Below, piece by piece: positions 1 through 12,515 of a stretch of 64,000 bases of DNA (positions within the stretch are counted from its first letter, which is position 1; the number at the start of each line of letters is the position of its first letter). The position numbers and the translations under genes were made by a program. Under the pieces are notes generated by a model. That model made no database searches. It worked only from the letters and a program-made list of their open reading frames with translations, and was not told the origin of the DNA. The stretch is from Lota lota (Eukaryota; Chordata; Actinopteri; Gadiformes; Lotidae), in the NCBI GenBank assembly GCA_026745465.1, contig JACYXH010000473.1:2237191-2301190 (forward strand), in the 5' to 3' direction.

Positions 1-2648
1 GTGTGTGTGTGTGTGTGTGTGTGTCCATGTGTGTATCAGCATGGACTGAGAGCTGTCATAATTCATCTCTGTAAGTCTGCGAGGGGCATGTCAGTCAGCC
101 ACTGTCACAATATGTCCCAGCAAGTGTGAATGAGTCACACACACCCTTGCACGTATGCATGCAATCACACACACACACACACACCTTCATACTCCTGTAG
201 GAGAGCATGTCATGTCAGAGTGTCTCCATATCCTCAGTGTGCGCAGAATGCAAAGCCACGACGACCTTTAACCCCTCTCCTCCTTGTGAGAGGAAGACAT
301 GAAAGTGCGGGATCGACGACTGGTTTCATAGCGTCTAGGAAGGAGATGTCTAATAACAAAAAAGACGAGAGGTAAACGGAGGGTGAAAAGAAATATAGAA
401 GGAGTCAAACCTGAGGAACGGGCAGAGACAGAGAGCGAGGGAGAGAGCAAGAGAGGGAGCAAGAGAGAGAGCGAGACAGAAAAACAAAAAGAGCAACAGA
501 ATAGCAAGAGGCAGATGAGGGAAATACTGCTGACTCACTGTGCTAGTGACAGGCCACACACACACAATTCTGTGTGCACACTTCTCCAAACACGTTGAAA
601 TGCACATACACACACTTCTACACATCCACAGACACATCAAAACCCATTTTATAAACCCTTGTAGATACACTCACACATATGGAAACACTAACTCAACATT
701 TCTAAACACACACACACACACACGATCAACCTTCTCTCCAGAATACTCTTCAACCAAACAGGAACAAAGATGCATTCGTATATCCTGAATCTACTAGTAG
801 GTCGTCTTCAAGCCGATTCTGTTTCTCTACACGTAAAAGAGACCACTTCTCCTTCCCCTCAGTCCCTCTCTCCTCCCCCCTCCATTGATTTAATTACCTT
901 CTATATTTAACATGGCCCATGATGCTATTTTGGTTTCAGAGAGTCTTGTCACCGATATTCCACATACACACAGACACACGGACACACATACACACACACA
1001 CGTCGAGCACACCAGCTATAATATTTCCCTCTTTCGGACCACAAGATCCCCTTCCCATGTTCTCAGACCCTAATCTATTTACTCACGGTTGTCGCCGTAA
1101 AGTGTTACAACCACTTTCTTTATGTATTAGCATTTATGTGTCGCTTATCCGTTCCTTGGTTCACTAGCACTGATGTTGTGTGGAGGGTAGCAAACCTTCA
1201 GACATATCCAGATGGAAATATTAGACCATCTATTTCACTGACCTATGGAAATTAACAGATTGGTGTTTCATTTCATTGCAGTCATTATCATTGTGACCCC
1301 CCTGTAAGTTGAACACAGTGAAATTTGATTGGCTGCCTCTGTGGAGGAAGTGTGTGTGGATTGTATCTAAAGGGTGGTGAATCATTCCTTTAGACTATTC
1401 CCCCTTCCGTCTCAATCCCCAAATGCAAAGGGAACAATTTGAGAAAACCCAGGACACATTGACACGATGATACAAGTTCACACACCCACACACACACACA
1501 CACAGATACATATATATATACATGGACAGACACACTACAACGCATAATGGACAAGATCCCACAGAGAAAGCAATCTGGGTACACACTACACACACACAGC
1601 ACTCTTACCTGTGTGCAGACGTGCATGTGCACATGCACACACCATCATACACTGTGTAGATCAGTTCCCTTCATATTTGGTTGAGATTTATGATTGTTCT
1701 TCAGTAGAGGCCACATTCATCTGGGAGATGATGACCATATTGATCTGATAACCAGTTTCATTTACTGCCAAAACCAGCCAGCCAGCCACACACACAGACA
1801 CACACACAAGCACACACACAAGCTGACACACAGACACACACAGAAACACACATACACACGCGCAAACAGAAACCTGCATGAATGCACACACACGCACACA
1901 CACCCATGCCCACAATTTATGTTTGCACAATTACACAGAGAAATAAAATGCATGCTCATATGCACTTACTTCCTCAAACATCAGCTCGCACACACACACA
2001 CACGCACACACACACACAAACGCACCCAGCGGGAGCAACCCAGCTTTCTGCCTCATCAATTCCCCCGCCTCCACCACGTCTGTCGTCCTCTTCTTCCTCT
2101 CCGATCACCCGCCCGCCCTCCCCATGCTCCCTTTCTCCCCAGACCACCTCACGCCCAGCCTCCTCCAATCCACTTCCCCACCCCACCCATCTCCATAGAT
2201 TGGGATCATTTTCCACCCCGCCCCACTTTATAAAACCTACCAACCTTTCTCCCCACCCATCACCCTCACCACGCAAGCAGGAATCTCTCACCGGCTCTGT
2301 TCTCCTCTCCATGGCGTGCACAAAGCCTCGCCGTTGTGGCAGGTTGCGTGTGTGTGCGTGTGTTTGTGTGTGAGAAGCGTGTTGAGAACAGATAGATGTT
2401 ATGGTTGCGGGCAGCAAAGAATGTGCACACAGCGCACAAAATGACACATTTACACAGTGGCCTGCCTTGCTTTTTTTGTCTAACATTCACACGCACACAC
2501 ACACACACACGCACACACACACACACGCATGCACACAAAGACATACACACAGAAACACACACAGAAACAGGAAAAAGGCTTTCAGTTTCTAAATCAATCC
2601 CACACCGTAGCTAATGCAGTTCGGGGGAAGCATTAGGACTATTAGTCA

Positions 2649-2650
<2 letters not shown>

Positions 2651-2723
<73 letters not shown>

Positions 2724-2740
2724 TGTGTGTGTGTTTGTGT
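2651..2740. repeat. (GT)n microsatellite
   Basis: Near-pure GT tract with a few interruptions at its right end. A second, longer GT tract follows about 110 bp downstream. Confidence 0.95.
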
Positions 2741-2844
2741 ACGTGTATGTGTGAGTGTATATAGAAGCCACACACTCAGCACCACCACATCTCAGTGGAT
2801 CCTGTGAGGTCAGCAGGTGCAAAAGCGAATGAGGGGGCCATCTT

Positions 2845-2973
<129 letters not shown>

Positions 2974-3493
2974 TCCTCCCTTCAATATCCTCTGGTCTCT
3001 TTATCACTCTACAATTATCTCCCATTTACTGGAAGATACTGGGTGAAGTGGGTGGGGAAGTGAGAGAGGGAGAGAGCAAGAGAGAGAGCAGAATGGAGAA
3101 ATGCAGCTAATCCCTATTTCCTTCCTAAATGTTTGCTGATCGCCCAAAATGAAGTAAAAAACTGACTTCTGTCTCGCAGTATTTAAAGGGATACGCCATG
3201 ACAGTTGTACATTTATGTTTGCCTGTCTTACTCAGATTCAGACGAGTTGTTTGATTCCAAATTCACCATTGTGCGTCCATAAGGGGAGTTTGCTTGGTTA
3301 GCATTTGCTTTCCATTAACCAATTAGATTGACTTGCAGGGTTCCAGTACCTAGTCCTTGTTCATGTGAGGGGAATACACTGTTAATTACTGCCCAAAGAT
3401 TTCCAATACGTTCAGAATAGTCGCTTATTCAAAATGAGTGCCAGTAACACAAGATTGTAGTTTGTCTCCAAACACACAGATAATTTGGCACTA

Positions 3494-3636
3494 TTTTCGG
3501 CGCTGTAATAATTAGGCTATGTGTGATGCGCCGCTGACAGGTTACCCTCCGCGTAGACCACTCAGCCAGAAGCAGCTGACAATGTACTTGCGCCAGCGGT
3601 GCAACAAAGGTAGCCTAATAATTACAGCGCCGAAAA
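3494..3636. mobile_element. Small MITE-like element with 25-bp terminal inverted repeats
   Basis: The arms at 3494-3518 and 3612-3636 are perfect reverse complements (key core CGGCGCTGTAATAATTAGGC). The 93-bp interior has no open frame. The layout fits a miniature inverted-repeat transposable element. I did not identify the superfamily, and no clear target-site duplication is visible. Confidence 0.7.
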
Positions 3637-3681
3637 AAAGGAGTTAAATTAAACAACTTCAATTAAACTACACGTCTTGTA

Positions 3682-4443
3682 ACTGCCTCTGTCACTATAG
3701 TTTATTTCAGGTATTTGCACTTTTTTGTCTCTCTGCAGCTTCAGCTTCAAGCCTTTCCAATTCCTCAATGCAACACTCTTGTTCTAGTAGTACTTCTAGA
3801 GTAGCTTCATTGGCAGCAACTTCAGCACGACTTGAATGTCTGGAGCTGCTTTGAGCGTGAGAGGACTTAGTGCATTGGGATTTGATACTTATCTTGTCTT
3901 AGGCTACAGACTTAAATATAGACGATGTCGCCCTGTTGCCTCGTTGTTCATCTCCTCCACCGTTATCTGCTGTCTCAAAACGATCTTTTGCAGTTTGGAT
4001 GATCTTCCTGGTTACTGCATCACAGATGTCAATTCTGCGACGTGTATCATGGTCAAGGTTATCTATGCGCCTTAACTCATCATAAGCAATGTTCAGATTC
4101 TCTGAGGCAGCACTTACTTTGCTTATGTGTTCATGTAGCAGGTTGTTTGAGCATTGTCCACTCAAGGCTTGCTTGGCGTCTTTAGCAATAGCCTTCCACT
4201 CATAACTCACAGTGAAACGGTGAGCAAATCTTCTTATTTGCTCATTGTTCAGTTCCTTTTTCTGTTAACTTTCGGTCTCTTTGGCTTCTTTGTGGTTCTT
4301 GTGATAAAGTGTGGTCATTAGCTCTTGTGCCTTCGGTAGCCTGTGGCTACCTGTGGCTACCGATCAGCCATGTCTATGCACTGCTGCTCTATACTTTCAC
4401 CTACATTAACCTGCTTTCTCCCAGAGGTAAGACTAGGCTCTGA
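3682..4443 (-). pseudogene. BEL/Pao retrotransposon gag, N-terminal fragment (broken)
   Basis: On the minus strand a frame opens at about 4443 with MSEPSLTSGRKQVNVGES. It continues, with stops and frame changes, through a helical region at 4210-3899 containing YDELRRIDNLDHDTRRRID, then LLEQECCIEELERLEAEAAE near 3780-3720. Charged coiled-coil text of this kind is typical of the N-terminal Gag region of BEL/Pao LTR elements. In-frame stops show it is not functional. It lies in the same orientation as the zinc-knuckle and protease fragments at 5158-6319 but is separated from them by an inverted segment. Confidence 0.6.
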
Positions 4444-4972
4444 CATTGTTACTTGGTGTACTTAAATTTGGGTTAAATCTAATTTGGCCTGTAGCTAAGT
4501 GATTCAGCTCCCATTAGCTATTCACATTTATACTAATTCTACCACTAATATTATTTTTTAGAACATATTCACTTCTACTTCACACAAATCAATATCACGT
4601 TGTTCTATGAAATGCAAAATTCAGTCTCTTGGTTGTAGCTTAGTTAACACTTAAACATACACACAACTATACCGTATGAATATGAAGGCAAAAATGTGTC
4701 AGTCTCTTGTGGGAAATAGTTTAAGCTTCTTTGCATCAGCTGGATTCATGGTAAGGCGCCTGGATTCTTCTGTGGATGCTGCGGCTGCGTAAATGTCAGG
4801 AGCAGATGCACACTCTTGGATGTAGAGATGTCCCTTCTTGTCCATGGATCACGGCTCTTTGGTACTGTCTTCCTTGTCTACTCATGCAGAGCAGATGAGT
4901 TCTCACTGTAGCTCCTCCAGTGACAGGCATGAGGCAAGAGATCTTGATTTGTATACAGGGTTGACAAGTCAA
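4444..4972. other. Retroelement-flanking sequence, no gene seen
   Basis: No supported coding sequence. The stretch lies between the Gag N-terminal fragment and the left arm of the inverted repeat. It is probably element 5' leader or LTR material, but I could not establish LTR ends. Confidence 0.4.
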
Positions 4973-5157
4973 GAGAAGGAACGACAGATCGTTCACAAGA
5001 GAGGGTGACAAAACCACCACGCGAGGTAACATCTAACAGAGTTATCCAGAATGTTAAAGGCACCCATACATCCTCAGTCGTTCCTGTGTGGTTGTCCACT
5101 ACAAGTAAGCCAAATCATGAAGTTCTTGTGTACGCTCTTCTCGATACACAGAGTGAC
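4973..5157 (+). repeat. Left arm of a perfect 185-bp inverted repeat inside the BEL/Pao block
   Basis: This segment is the exact reverse complement of 5870-6054, read base by base. It encodes the start of the protease region (MTKPPREVTSNRVIQ) on the plus strand, whereas the other arm encodes it on the minus strand. The right end (5153-5157, GTGAC) overlaps the start of a 42-bp direct repeat, so the inversion junction sits on a 5-base microhomology. Confidence 0.9.
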
Positions 5158-5869
5158 CTGACTTCTCACAAAAAACACAGCTTGTGGAGGAAGCCTTTTC
5201 ATCTGAGTTAGTTGCTAGTACCTTTGCTCCGAGAGCTCTGTTCTTTAAAACCTTGATCTGATCATCTTCAGCAGGTTTCAGAGCATGGAGAGATGTTATT
5301 GGGTTATTAGCAATCTTAGCTTCACGTGTGAGGAACTTTACAAACTGCTGGAAGCTTGGGAATGTGTGACTTTCTTCCTCCACTTCTATGACCTTTCTGT
5401 TCCATCTCGAGGTCAGCCAGTCTGGAAGCTTTGCAAGTAACTTCTGGTTCTCATTGCAGTCATTAAGTACTTTGAGGCCTCTGATCTGAGTCATAGCAGC
5501 CTCACAGCTCCGAAGAAAACCAGCAACCACTTGTCTTGGTACAAGAGCTTGAGGACAGTTGTAGCCAATTAGTAGGCCGATGTCACAGCCCTGCAGAGGA
5601 GTAATTTCATCTGCAATGTGCTCAAGATGAGACCATGCCTTGGCAGTCTCTGGTGTGGGAATCTGATCTCTGTTTGCAGGGATGAATTCTCTTGAGTAAG
5701 TTACTGGCAGGTAGATTATCTTATCGGAGTGAAATCCTCTTATTTGTAGATCAGTCAGCCTTCTGCTAGGCACCACTGTATTTCTTGAAGCCATTGTGGA
5801 GAGCTTTAACTGGACTGGTTCATTTTTTGTGTGAAGCGCCTTTGCTGTCTCTTCAAGGATGAAGGTCGT

Positions 5870-6054
5870 GTCACTCTGTGTATCGAGAAGAGCGTACACA
5901 AGAACTTCATGATTTGGCTTACTTGTAGTGGACAACCACACAGGAACGACTGAGGATGTATGGGTGCCTTTAACATTCTGGATAACTCTGTTAGATGTTA
6001 CCTCGCGTGGTGGTTTTGTCACCCTCTCTTGTGAACGATCTGTCGTTCCTTCTC
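5870..6054 (-). repeat. Right arm of the 185-bp inverted repeat
   Basis: Exact reverse complement of 4973-5157, with a spacer of 712 bp. This arm is in the original orientation within the gag-to-protease reading direction, so the left arm is the inverted copy. Confidence 0.9.
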
Positions 6055-6277
6055 CATTTCTCCATCAGTCCTTGTTGACATTCCTCTTTCTTTGCTGCGA
6101 TTATCGTGTAGGCAGGTTGGATGTCCTTTCTCACAAGTATCACAGATCCTTCTATTTTCACACTCCTTTGAGCGATGGCCAGGCTTCAGACAGCCAAAGC
6201 ACAGCTTCATCCCTTGAACAAACTTGACTCGCTCAGAGATGGTTTTATTCATAAATTTCCAACACTTGTGTAGACTG

Positions 6278-6847
<570 letters not shown>

Positions 6848-6893
6848 GTGCAAATACCTGAAATAAACTTAAGTGACAGAGGCAGTTACACGT
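6848..6893 (+). repeat. Inverted copy of the BEL/Pao segment at 3682-3729
   Basis: About 46 bp here are the reverse complement of 3682-3729 with a few differences. The shared text directly follows the RPS15 A-tail. At 3724-3729 the corresponding strand carries a run of T next to the same GCAC. The whole 3.2-kb block is thus bounded by a short imperfect inverted repeat. Confidence 0.8.
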
Positions 6894-7569
6894 CTGATTC
6901 TGGGTAAAACAGGCAAACGCCAATTTACAGATATCTCAGAGAATAACTTTAACCACACAGCGATCCCACTGGCGTTAAGCTAGCATTGACAGCAAGACAT
7001 AAGATGTCACACCAGAAGAACATATAGTCACAGACTCAAGAATGTCTCATCAGGTTATGGCCAAGGTCTTAGCATACACTTAGTTAAGAACCCAGATTCT
7101 AGCACTCATCTGCATCCATTGTTCTCTTACAAGTTGGCCTTCGTTCCCCAAACTCCCCAACCCCCATTTGAGTTCAACTGCTTAAAAACGTGCGCGACAG
7201 CAGGACCAGTGATATGCAGTCACGCTGTACATGAAATTCCCACCCAGCGGTGTGAGGGCTAAATGAACATGTCAGTCCAGCGCACGGCAAAGCCCGTGTA
7301 GTAGGGGTCGGCTGACAGAGGACCATGAATAGTACCGTTATCCCGGTGTACCGCAATGCAATTTCCGTTATCTTACTTCCTACGAGCTGTGTATGCCAGT
7401 TAACTGTCCTCGGAGTGAGAAGAATAAGAACATGACAAGAAAACAGGAGAATAAATACAGAGTATTTTGACGATGAATTTGACAAAGCAATATCCGAAAC
7501 ACGTAACGGAGACGGATTTCCCTCTCTCTCGCATCTCGCTGCTAAACCACGTAACAGATATCGCTTCCT
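6894..7569. repeat. Dispersed repeat, possibly LTR-derived, related to 55010-55245
   Basis: From about 7340 to 7550 the sequence aligns by eye with 55020-55240. Shared landmarks in order are CCGCAA, CCAGTTAAC or ACAGTTAAC, GAGAAGAATAA and ATATCCGAAACA. Identity is moderate, with indels. Because one copy lies beside the BEL/Pao block, an LTR origin is possible, but I could not define ends. No gene is visible in this stretch. Confidence 0.5.
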
Positions 7570-9534
7570 CTGAAGCATGCTCGGAAGGGGGGGGGGGGGG
7601 TATCAAATAATTAGAAACACCTGACGAAATCAATAAAAAATCAATAAAGCTTTAAAGAGATATAGTGTGTCTTAAACAGTGTATCAGTGTTGGCCTTGAT
7701 GGTGCAGACCCCTGTGCAGTGGGCCATCCCCACCCCCACCACCCCCTCATTGTCTAGCCTTGTGCTCCCTGCCTGAGGACGCCATCAGCTCCAGGGTGCG
7801 GATCAACTCCCTGCAAATCAATATCCTCCATTCATCTGGCCGCGGCTCACGCGCCATCATGTGGGCGTCAGTGTTTCTGCACGTGCATGAGTGTGCACAC
7901 AACAAACCAATCGTCCAGAGAAACACACAAACACACACATACACACACACAGGCATGCACATACATATAGGGGGGGACACTTACTCAGACAGCGACATAC
8001 ACACACACACAAGCATAGATAGAGACACATAGACATACAGTTATCTATACATGCATACAAACACACGTTACAGAGACAGTCACATGGACATGTGTACACA
8101 ATCACACGTACAGACAGAGACATGCAAAAACACAGACGAACACACACATACCTATGGAAACATTCACACAGACAGCAGACGTACATACAAAAACATACAC
8201 ACACAGAAAGGTAGTTTATATATGCTGCATGAGAGTCAGCAGACAGAGCTGAGGGGTGGGCAGAAAGTGAGAGGAAAGTAACTGAGAGGCAGACAGTGAG
8301 ACGTGCCATTATAAATCATATCCGCTGCTGGCGCCAGCCATGTAGCCTAGCAACCAGACAGTCCCCGCCCCCACTCCATCCTTTCTCCTTCTCTGTATCT
8401 CAGTCTCTCTCTCCCTCTCTTCTGTTCTCTCCTTATACCTTATTACCCATAATATTCTGTGCTGTCCTCACAAAACAAATCCATAGTTGTTCAATGCCTA
8501 CAGTTTGGCTCAAGGATCGAACCTAGAGTCGGCTGCCGTCAATCTCGTTTTGTACATGATAGGAAGTCAAGCTGAAAATGCATGTCGTACACGGCTAACG
8601 CTGCCGGCTAATGTACACTGTGATTTGCATGAGGCCCAAATTAGCTACACATGATCCCCCCTGATCTTGTGGGGTGTAGGGTAAAAATGGATGCTGATAT
8701 TTTGAAACATTTAAATAGTTTAAGTTGAACTATCAGAGCTTTCTTCAAAACCCCTCAACTCAAATTTCCACTCAACTGAAGTGTGGCAATGTTAAATATG
8801 TCACCCATTTAACATTGTCACACTATTACAAATAGTAATTAAAATGGCAACGGCCGTGACAGTACAACAAAACACCTGAGATGCAAAAAATAGGGATTCT
8901 TACTTTTGGGAGGTGTCTTGTATTTAGTTTTCATCTGAGTTCGGTTTTTGACTAAACAGAACTTGGCGTCTTTGAAGAAAACTTGTAACTTCTTTATATA
9001 GTTTGAACGCAAAGTGTAATTAGGATAAATTTCCTAATTTGCCTTCCCTGCCAGCGTCAATGTTACTACTTGGATATATTCATTATACACATAAAGTATC
9101 ATGATGACATTTATCCATCAGTTCATCTCTCGACATAAGGGATACTGGCTCAAGGCAAAAAAAACGAACCATCTCTACAGCCATATTGTGATGTAACTAA
9201 TGGATGAGAGCTGCTGTGTGATTGATTAGGGTCTGTCTCTGTGTTGTATCCCAGACAGACAACAGGAAGGGGGGGGGGGGGGGGGGGTTGCTTTATGGTT
9301 CCTCTTCCAGACATTGATCCTTTGACTGTTCCTTTATAATCCCCCCCACCCCGACTCCTAACTGGATGGTAGCACAAGTCATTTTAGTTAGGGCCATTAG
9401 CCGTTAATGATAATAACCAAATAATCATTTTTGTTTTTCTCAATTGAATCCAAAGACGATATTAATAATTGTTATTCTTTTATTTTTTTCTACTATAAAG
9501 TTATAAGCTTCTTAATGAAAGTCACTCACTCAAT
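7570..9534. other. Intergenic, no gene seen
   Basis: Contains a poly-G tract at about 7587-7600, scattered CA-rich sequence at 7920-8200 and a poly-G tract at 9269-9287. Nothing in it resembles an exon of a known family. Confidence 0.6.
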
Positions 9535-9779
9535 AATAATAATAGTTATAATAATAATAATAATTAAAGCTGCAAGCAGCATTTAGCGGGTGTCGAGGTT
9601 TGTGCTGACGAGGCAGACCAGTAAGACTTTTAAAGATTTTATACAGTTGATGAGGTTGGAATGGCCTCAGCTCAATTGCGGTGATTGGCCTTCGATGTCT
9701 TGTGAAAGTGTATCAAAGTCAGGGTTCAGCAGTTACGCTTCTTTAACGCTTTAAAATAGAATGATAACCGGCATAGCAT

Positions 9780-10745
9780 TTAGACACACACACACACAAA
9801 AGTGGCAAGTGCATTGCATCAACATTGCAAACAGTTAGGTCAGTGCTTACTGCTGACATTGTACTGTATTGTTTTTGGTTTAAATCAAGGAATAAGCTTT
9901 ACTTTGATCAAACACTGTTTAGAAAAGTGAGAGTAAAGTTTTATATATTGTCATACAGTATGAAGATAATGATAGTTAATGGGTTGTTTTTAATGTAATG
10001 ACAGCTTCACACAGACACACACACACACACAAACACACTTTAGGTTTACTTTGACCAAACACTGTAATGGATTGTTGTTAATGTAATGACAGCTTCAGAC
10101 ACACACACACTTTAGGTTTACTTTGATAAAACACTGTTTAGAAAAGTGAGAGTAAAGTTTTATATATTGTCATACAGTATGAAGATAATGATAGTTAATG
10201 GGTTGTTTTTAATGTAATGACAGCTTCAGACACACACACACACACACACACACACTAGCTATGCCAGTTATGATTTTATTGTAAACTGTTTTCAAAGAAA
10301 TGATAGCTTCAGACACACACACACACTTTAGGTTTACTTTGATCAAAAACTGTATAGAAAATTGAGAGAAAAGTATTATATATTGTCATACAGTATGAAG
10401 ATAATGATAGTTAATGGGTTGTTTTTAATGTAATGACAGCTTCAGACACACACACACACTAGCTATGCCAGTTATGATGTTATTGTAAACTGTTTTTAAA
10501 GAAATGATAGCTTCAGACACACACACACACTTTAGGTTTACTTTGATCAAACACTGTTTAGAAAAGTAAGAGAAAAGTATTATATATTGTCATACAGTAT
10601 GAAGATAATGATAGTTAATGGGTTGTTTTTAATGTAATGACAGCTTCAGACACACACACACTTTAGGTTTACTTTGATAAAACACTGTTTAGAAAAGTGA
10701 GAGTAAAGTTTTATATATTGTCATACAGTATGAAGATAACGATAG
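9780..10745. repeat. Irregular tandem repeat, about 100-200-bp units with CA spacers
   Basis: A unit containing CTTTAGGTTTACTTTGAT, ACACTGTTTAGAAAAGTGAG, TATATTGTCATACAGTATGA and TGTAATGACAGCTTCA recurs about five times (starting near 9885, 10055/10110, 10325, 10530 and 10660). Units are separated by short CA runs that vary in length. Some units carry an alternative CTAGCTATGCCAGTTATGA segment. The repeats vary in size and content, so this is a minisatellite-like expansion inside the element. Confidence 0.85.
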
Positions 10746-11149
10746 TTAGAGTTGTTCAATGGGATTGGAATCACGGCATGGTAACAGGTTTGAGCCTCTA
10801 GCAGCCATGTTTTTGGGCATAATTGGAAAAGTGAAATATCTATGTTGTTCGGAATTTCATGCTGAACAACTTTTCTATTATAGTCAAGATGATTAGAGTC
10901 CATATAGATTTGTGAAAACGCATTTTAAGCCCATTCTGACGGTTTTCTGTCTCTGGCGGCCATGTTGTTTTACCAAAATAAAATTGTGAAAATGTACTCT
11001 TGTTCAGAATTCCATGGCCAACAACTTTTCTATTGTACTGAAGATGATAGGAGTCCATATAGATTTTTGAAAACGCATTTTAAGGCCGTTCGGACGGTTT
11101 TCTGTCTCTGGCGGCCATTTTGTTTTAGCAAAATTAAAATCTGAAAATT

Positions 11150-12385
11150 AATTCTTGTTCAGAATTCCATGGCCAACAACATTTGTATTGGACACAAGAT
11201 CATAGGACACAATATTGATGTCGATATAAGCATTTTAGTGTTCGGCGTGGTTAAGCCACACCTTCTTTCAAAGTTAATGGCTCCTGGGGGCCTTATGCTT
11301 TATTGCACAGACATTTCGTGAGAACATATTAAAGACATTGGTCCATAGATTATGTGTGCCAAAGGATTTCTGTTTATCTTAAGAAACGTAGGAGCCCTAC
11401 TGATTTTAATGTTTTTGACAAAATTCAAAATGGCGAAAAATCCATCATGGCGGAAGTCATAGGTTCTTGAGGCACATTTGTTCAGCATGTGAAGGTGCAT
11501 ATTTGAGCAAAGTTTCATGACTTTAGGTCAAAGGGGTCAGGAGATATGCTTGTTCAAAGTTTGCATTTTCAGACGATTGCTATAGCGCCACCTTTGGGCC
11601 AATCAGTGCAATTCTTTCACACAGATATTCTGTAGTCCTCCTCTACAGCTGTAGCAAGTATTCATAAAACGTGTTAAAAAAATTTTTTGTCTAAGTCTGG
11701 CGGCCATGTTGTTTTGTCAATCAACTTAAATCTTACTTAAGCATTTAGGGCTTTGATCCCTGATTGTGTGACAGTTGGTCCCGCTCAAATCCAACAATTC
11801 TTCTAGGAACTGTGGTCATTTTAGTCAAAAACCACGCCCTCTTGATGCCACGCCCCAATTGAAAAAACATGGGTACCATCTTGTTTAGAATTTAATGATG
11901 AACAATGTTTGTATTGGGGTCAAGATCATAGGACTCCACCTTCATGTCGATATAAGCATTTTTGTGTTTGGCGTTGTTAGGCCACACCTTCTTTCAAAGT
12001 TAATGGCTCCTGGGGGCCTTATGCTTTATTGCACAGACTTTTACTGAGTTCATATTAAAGATATTGGTCCAAAGAGTATGTGTGCTCAAGGATTTCTGTG
12101 TATCTAAAAAAACCTAGGGCTTTTACATTTTTTCATGTTTCTCACAAAATTCAAAATGGCGGAAAATCCATCATGGCGGAAGTCATAGGTTCTTGAGGCA
12201 TATTTGTTCAGCATGGGGAGATGCATATATGGTCAAAGTTTTATGACTGTAGGTCAATGGGGTCAGGAGATATGCTTGTTCAAAGTTTGCATTTTCATGC
12301 GATTGCTATAGCGCCACCTTTGGGCCAATCAGTGCAATTCTTTCACACAGATCTTCTGTTGTCGTCCTATACAGGTTTAGCAAGT
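11150..12385. repeat. Two direct copies of a roughly 510-bp segment, offset about 726 bp
   Basis: Text at 11255 (GCCACACCTTCTTTCAAAG, GGGGGCCTTATGCTTTATTG, later TAGCGCCACCTTTGGGCCAA) recurs in the same order at 11981 onward. A shorter related duplication (TCCATATAGATTT, TGTCTCTGGCGGCCAT) is found at 10850-10965 and 11005-11120. All lie inside the non-autonomous element. Confidence 0.85.
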
Positions 12386-12515
12386 TTTTTTCAGAATTAA
12401 CCAAGCGGTTTAGGCTGTATAAGTCAAACACTGTGCATAAAAATAATAATAATAATATCAGCAATAACAAGAGGTTGTCTTGGACTTCGTCCTCGACACC
12501 CTAATTATTATTATT

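Larger units (their letters stand above)
9535..12515. mobile_element. Non-autonomous element of the 'GCTGCAAGCAGC' type, about 3 kb
   Basis: The left end has an AAT-rich run followed by AATTAAAGCTGCAAGCAGC and GGGTGTCGAGG. The right end has CCTCGACACCCTAATTATT followed by an AAT/ATT-rich run, so GGGTGTCGAGG is present at both ends in inverted orientation. No transposase frame is present. Internal sequence is built from tandem and direct duplications (separate entries). 'GCTGCAAGCAGC' and 'GCGCCACC...GGGCCAATCA' are text I associate with abundant fish dispersed repeats. The superfamily is not established. Confidence 0.65.

Noticed and set aside
9780..10745. Regular repeats with spacers, CRISPR-like at a glance
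   Set aside because: Units are about 100-200 bp and variable, spacers are CA microsatellites, and the context is a vertebrate genome inside a transposable element.
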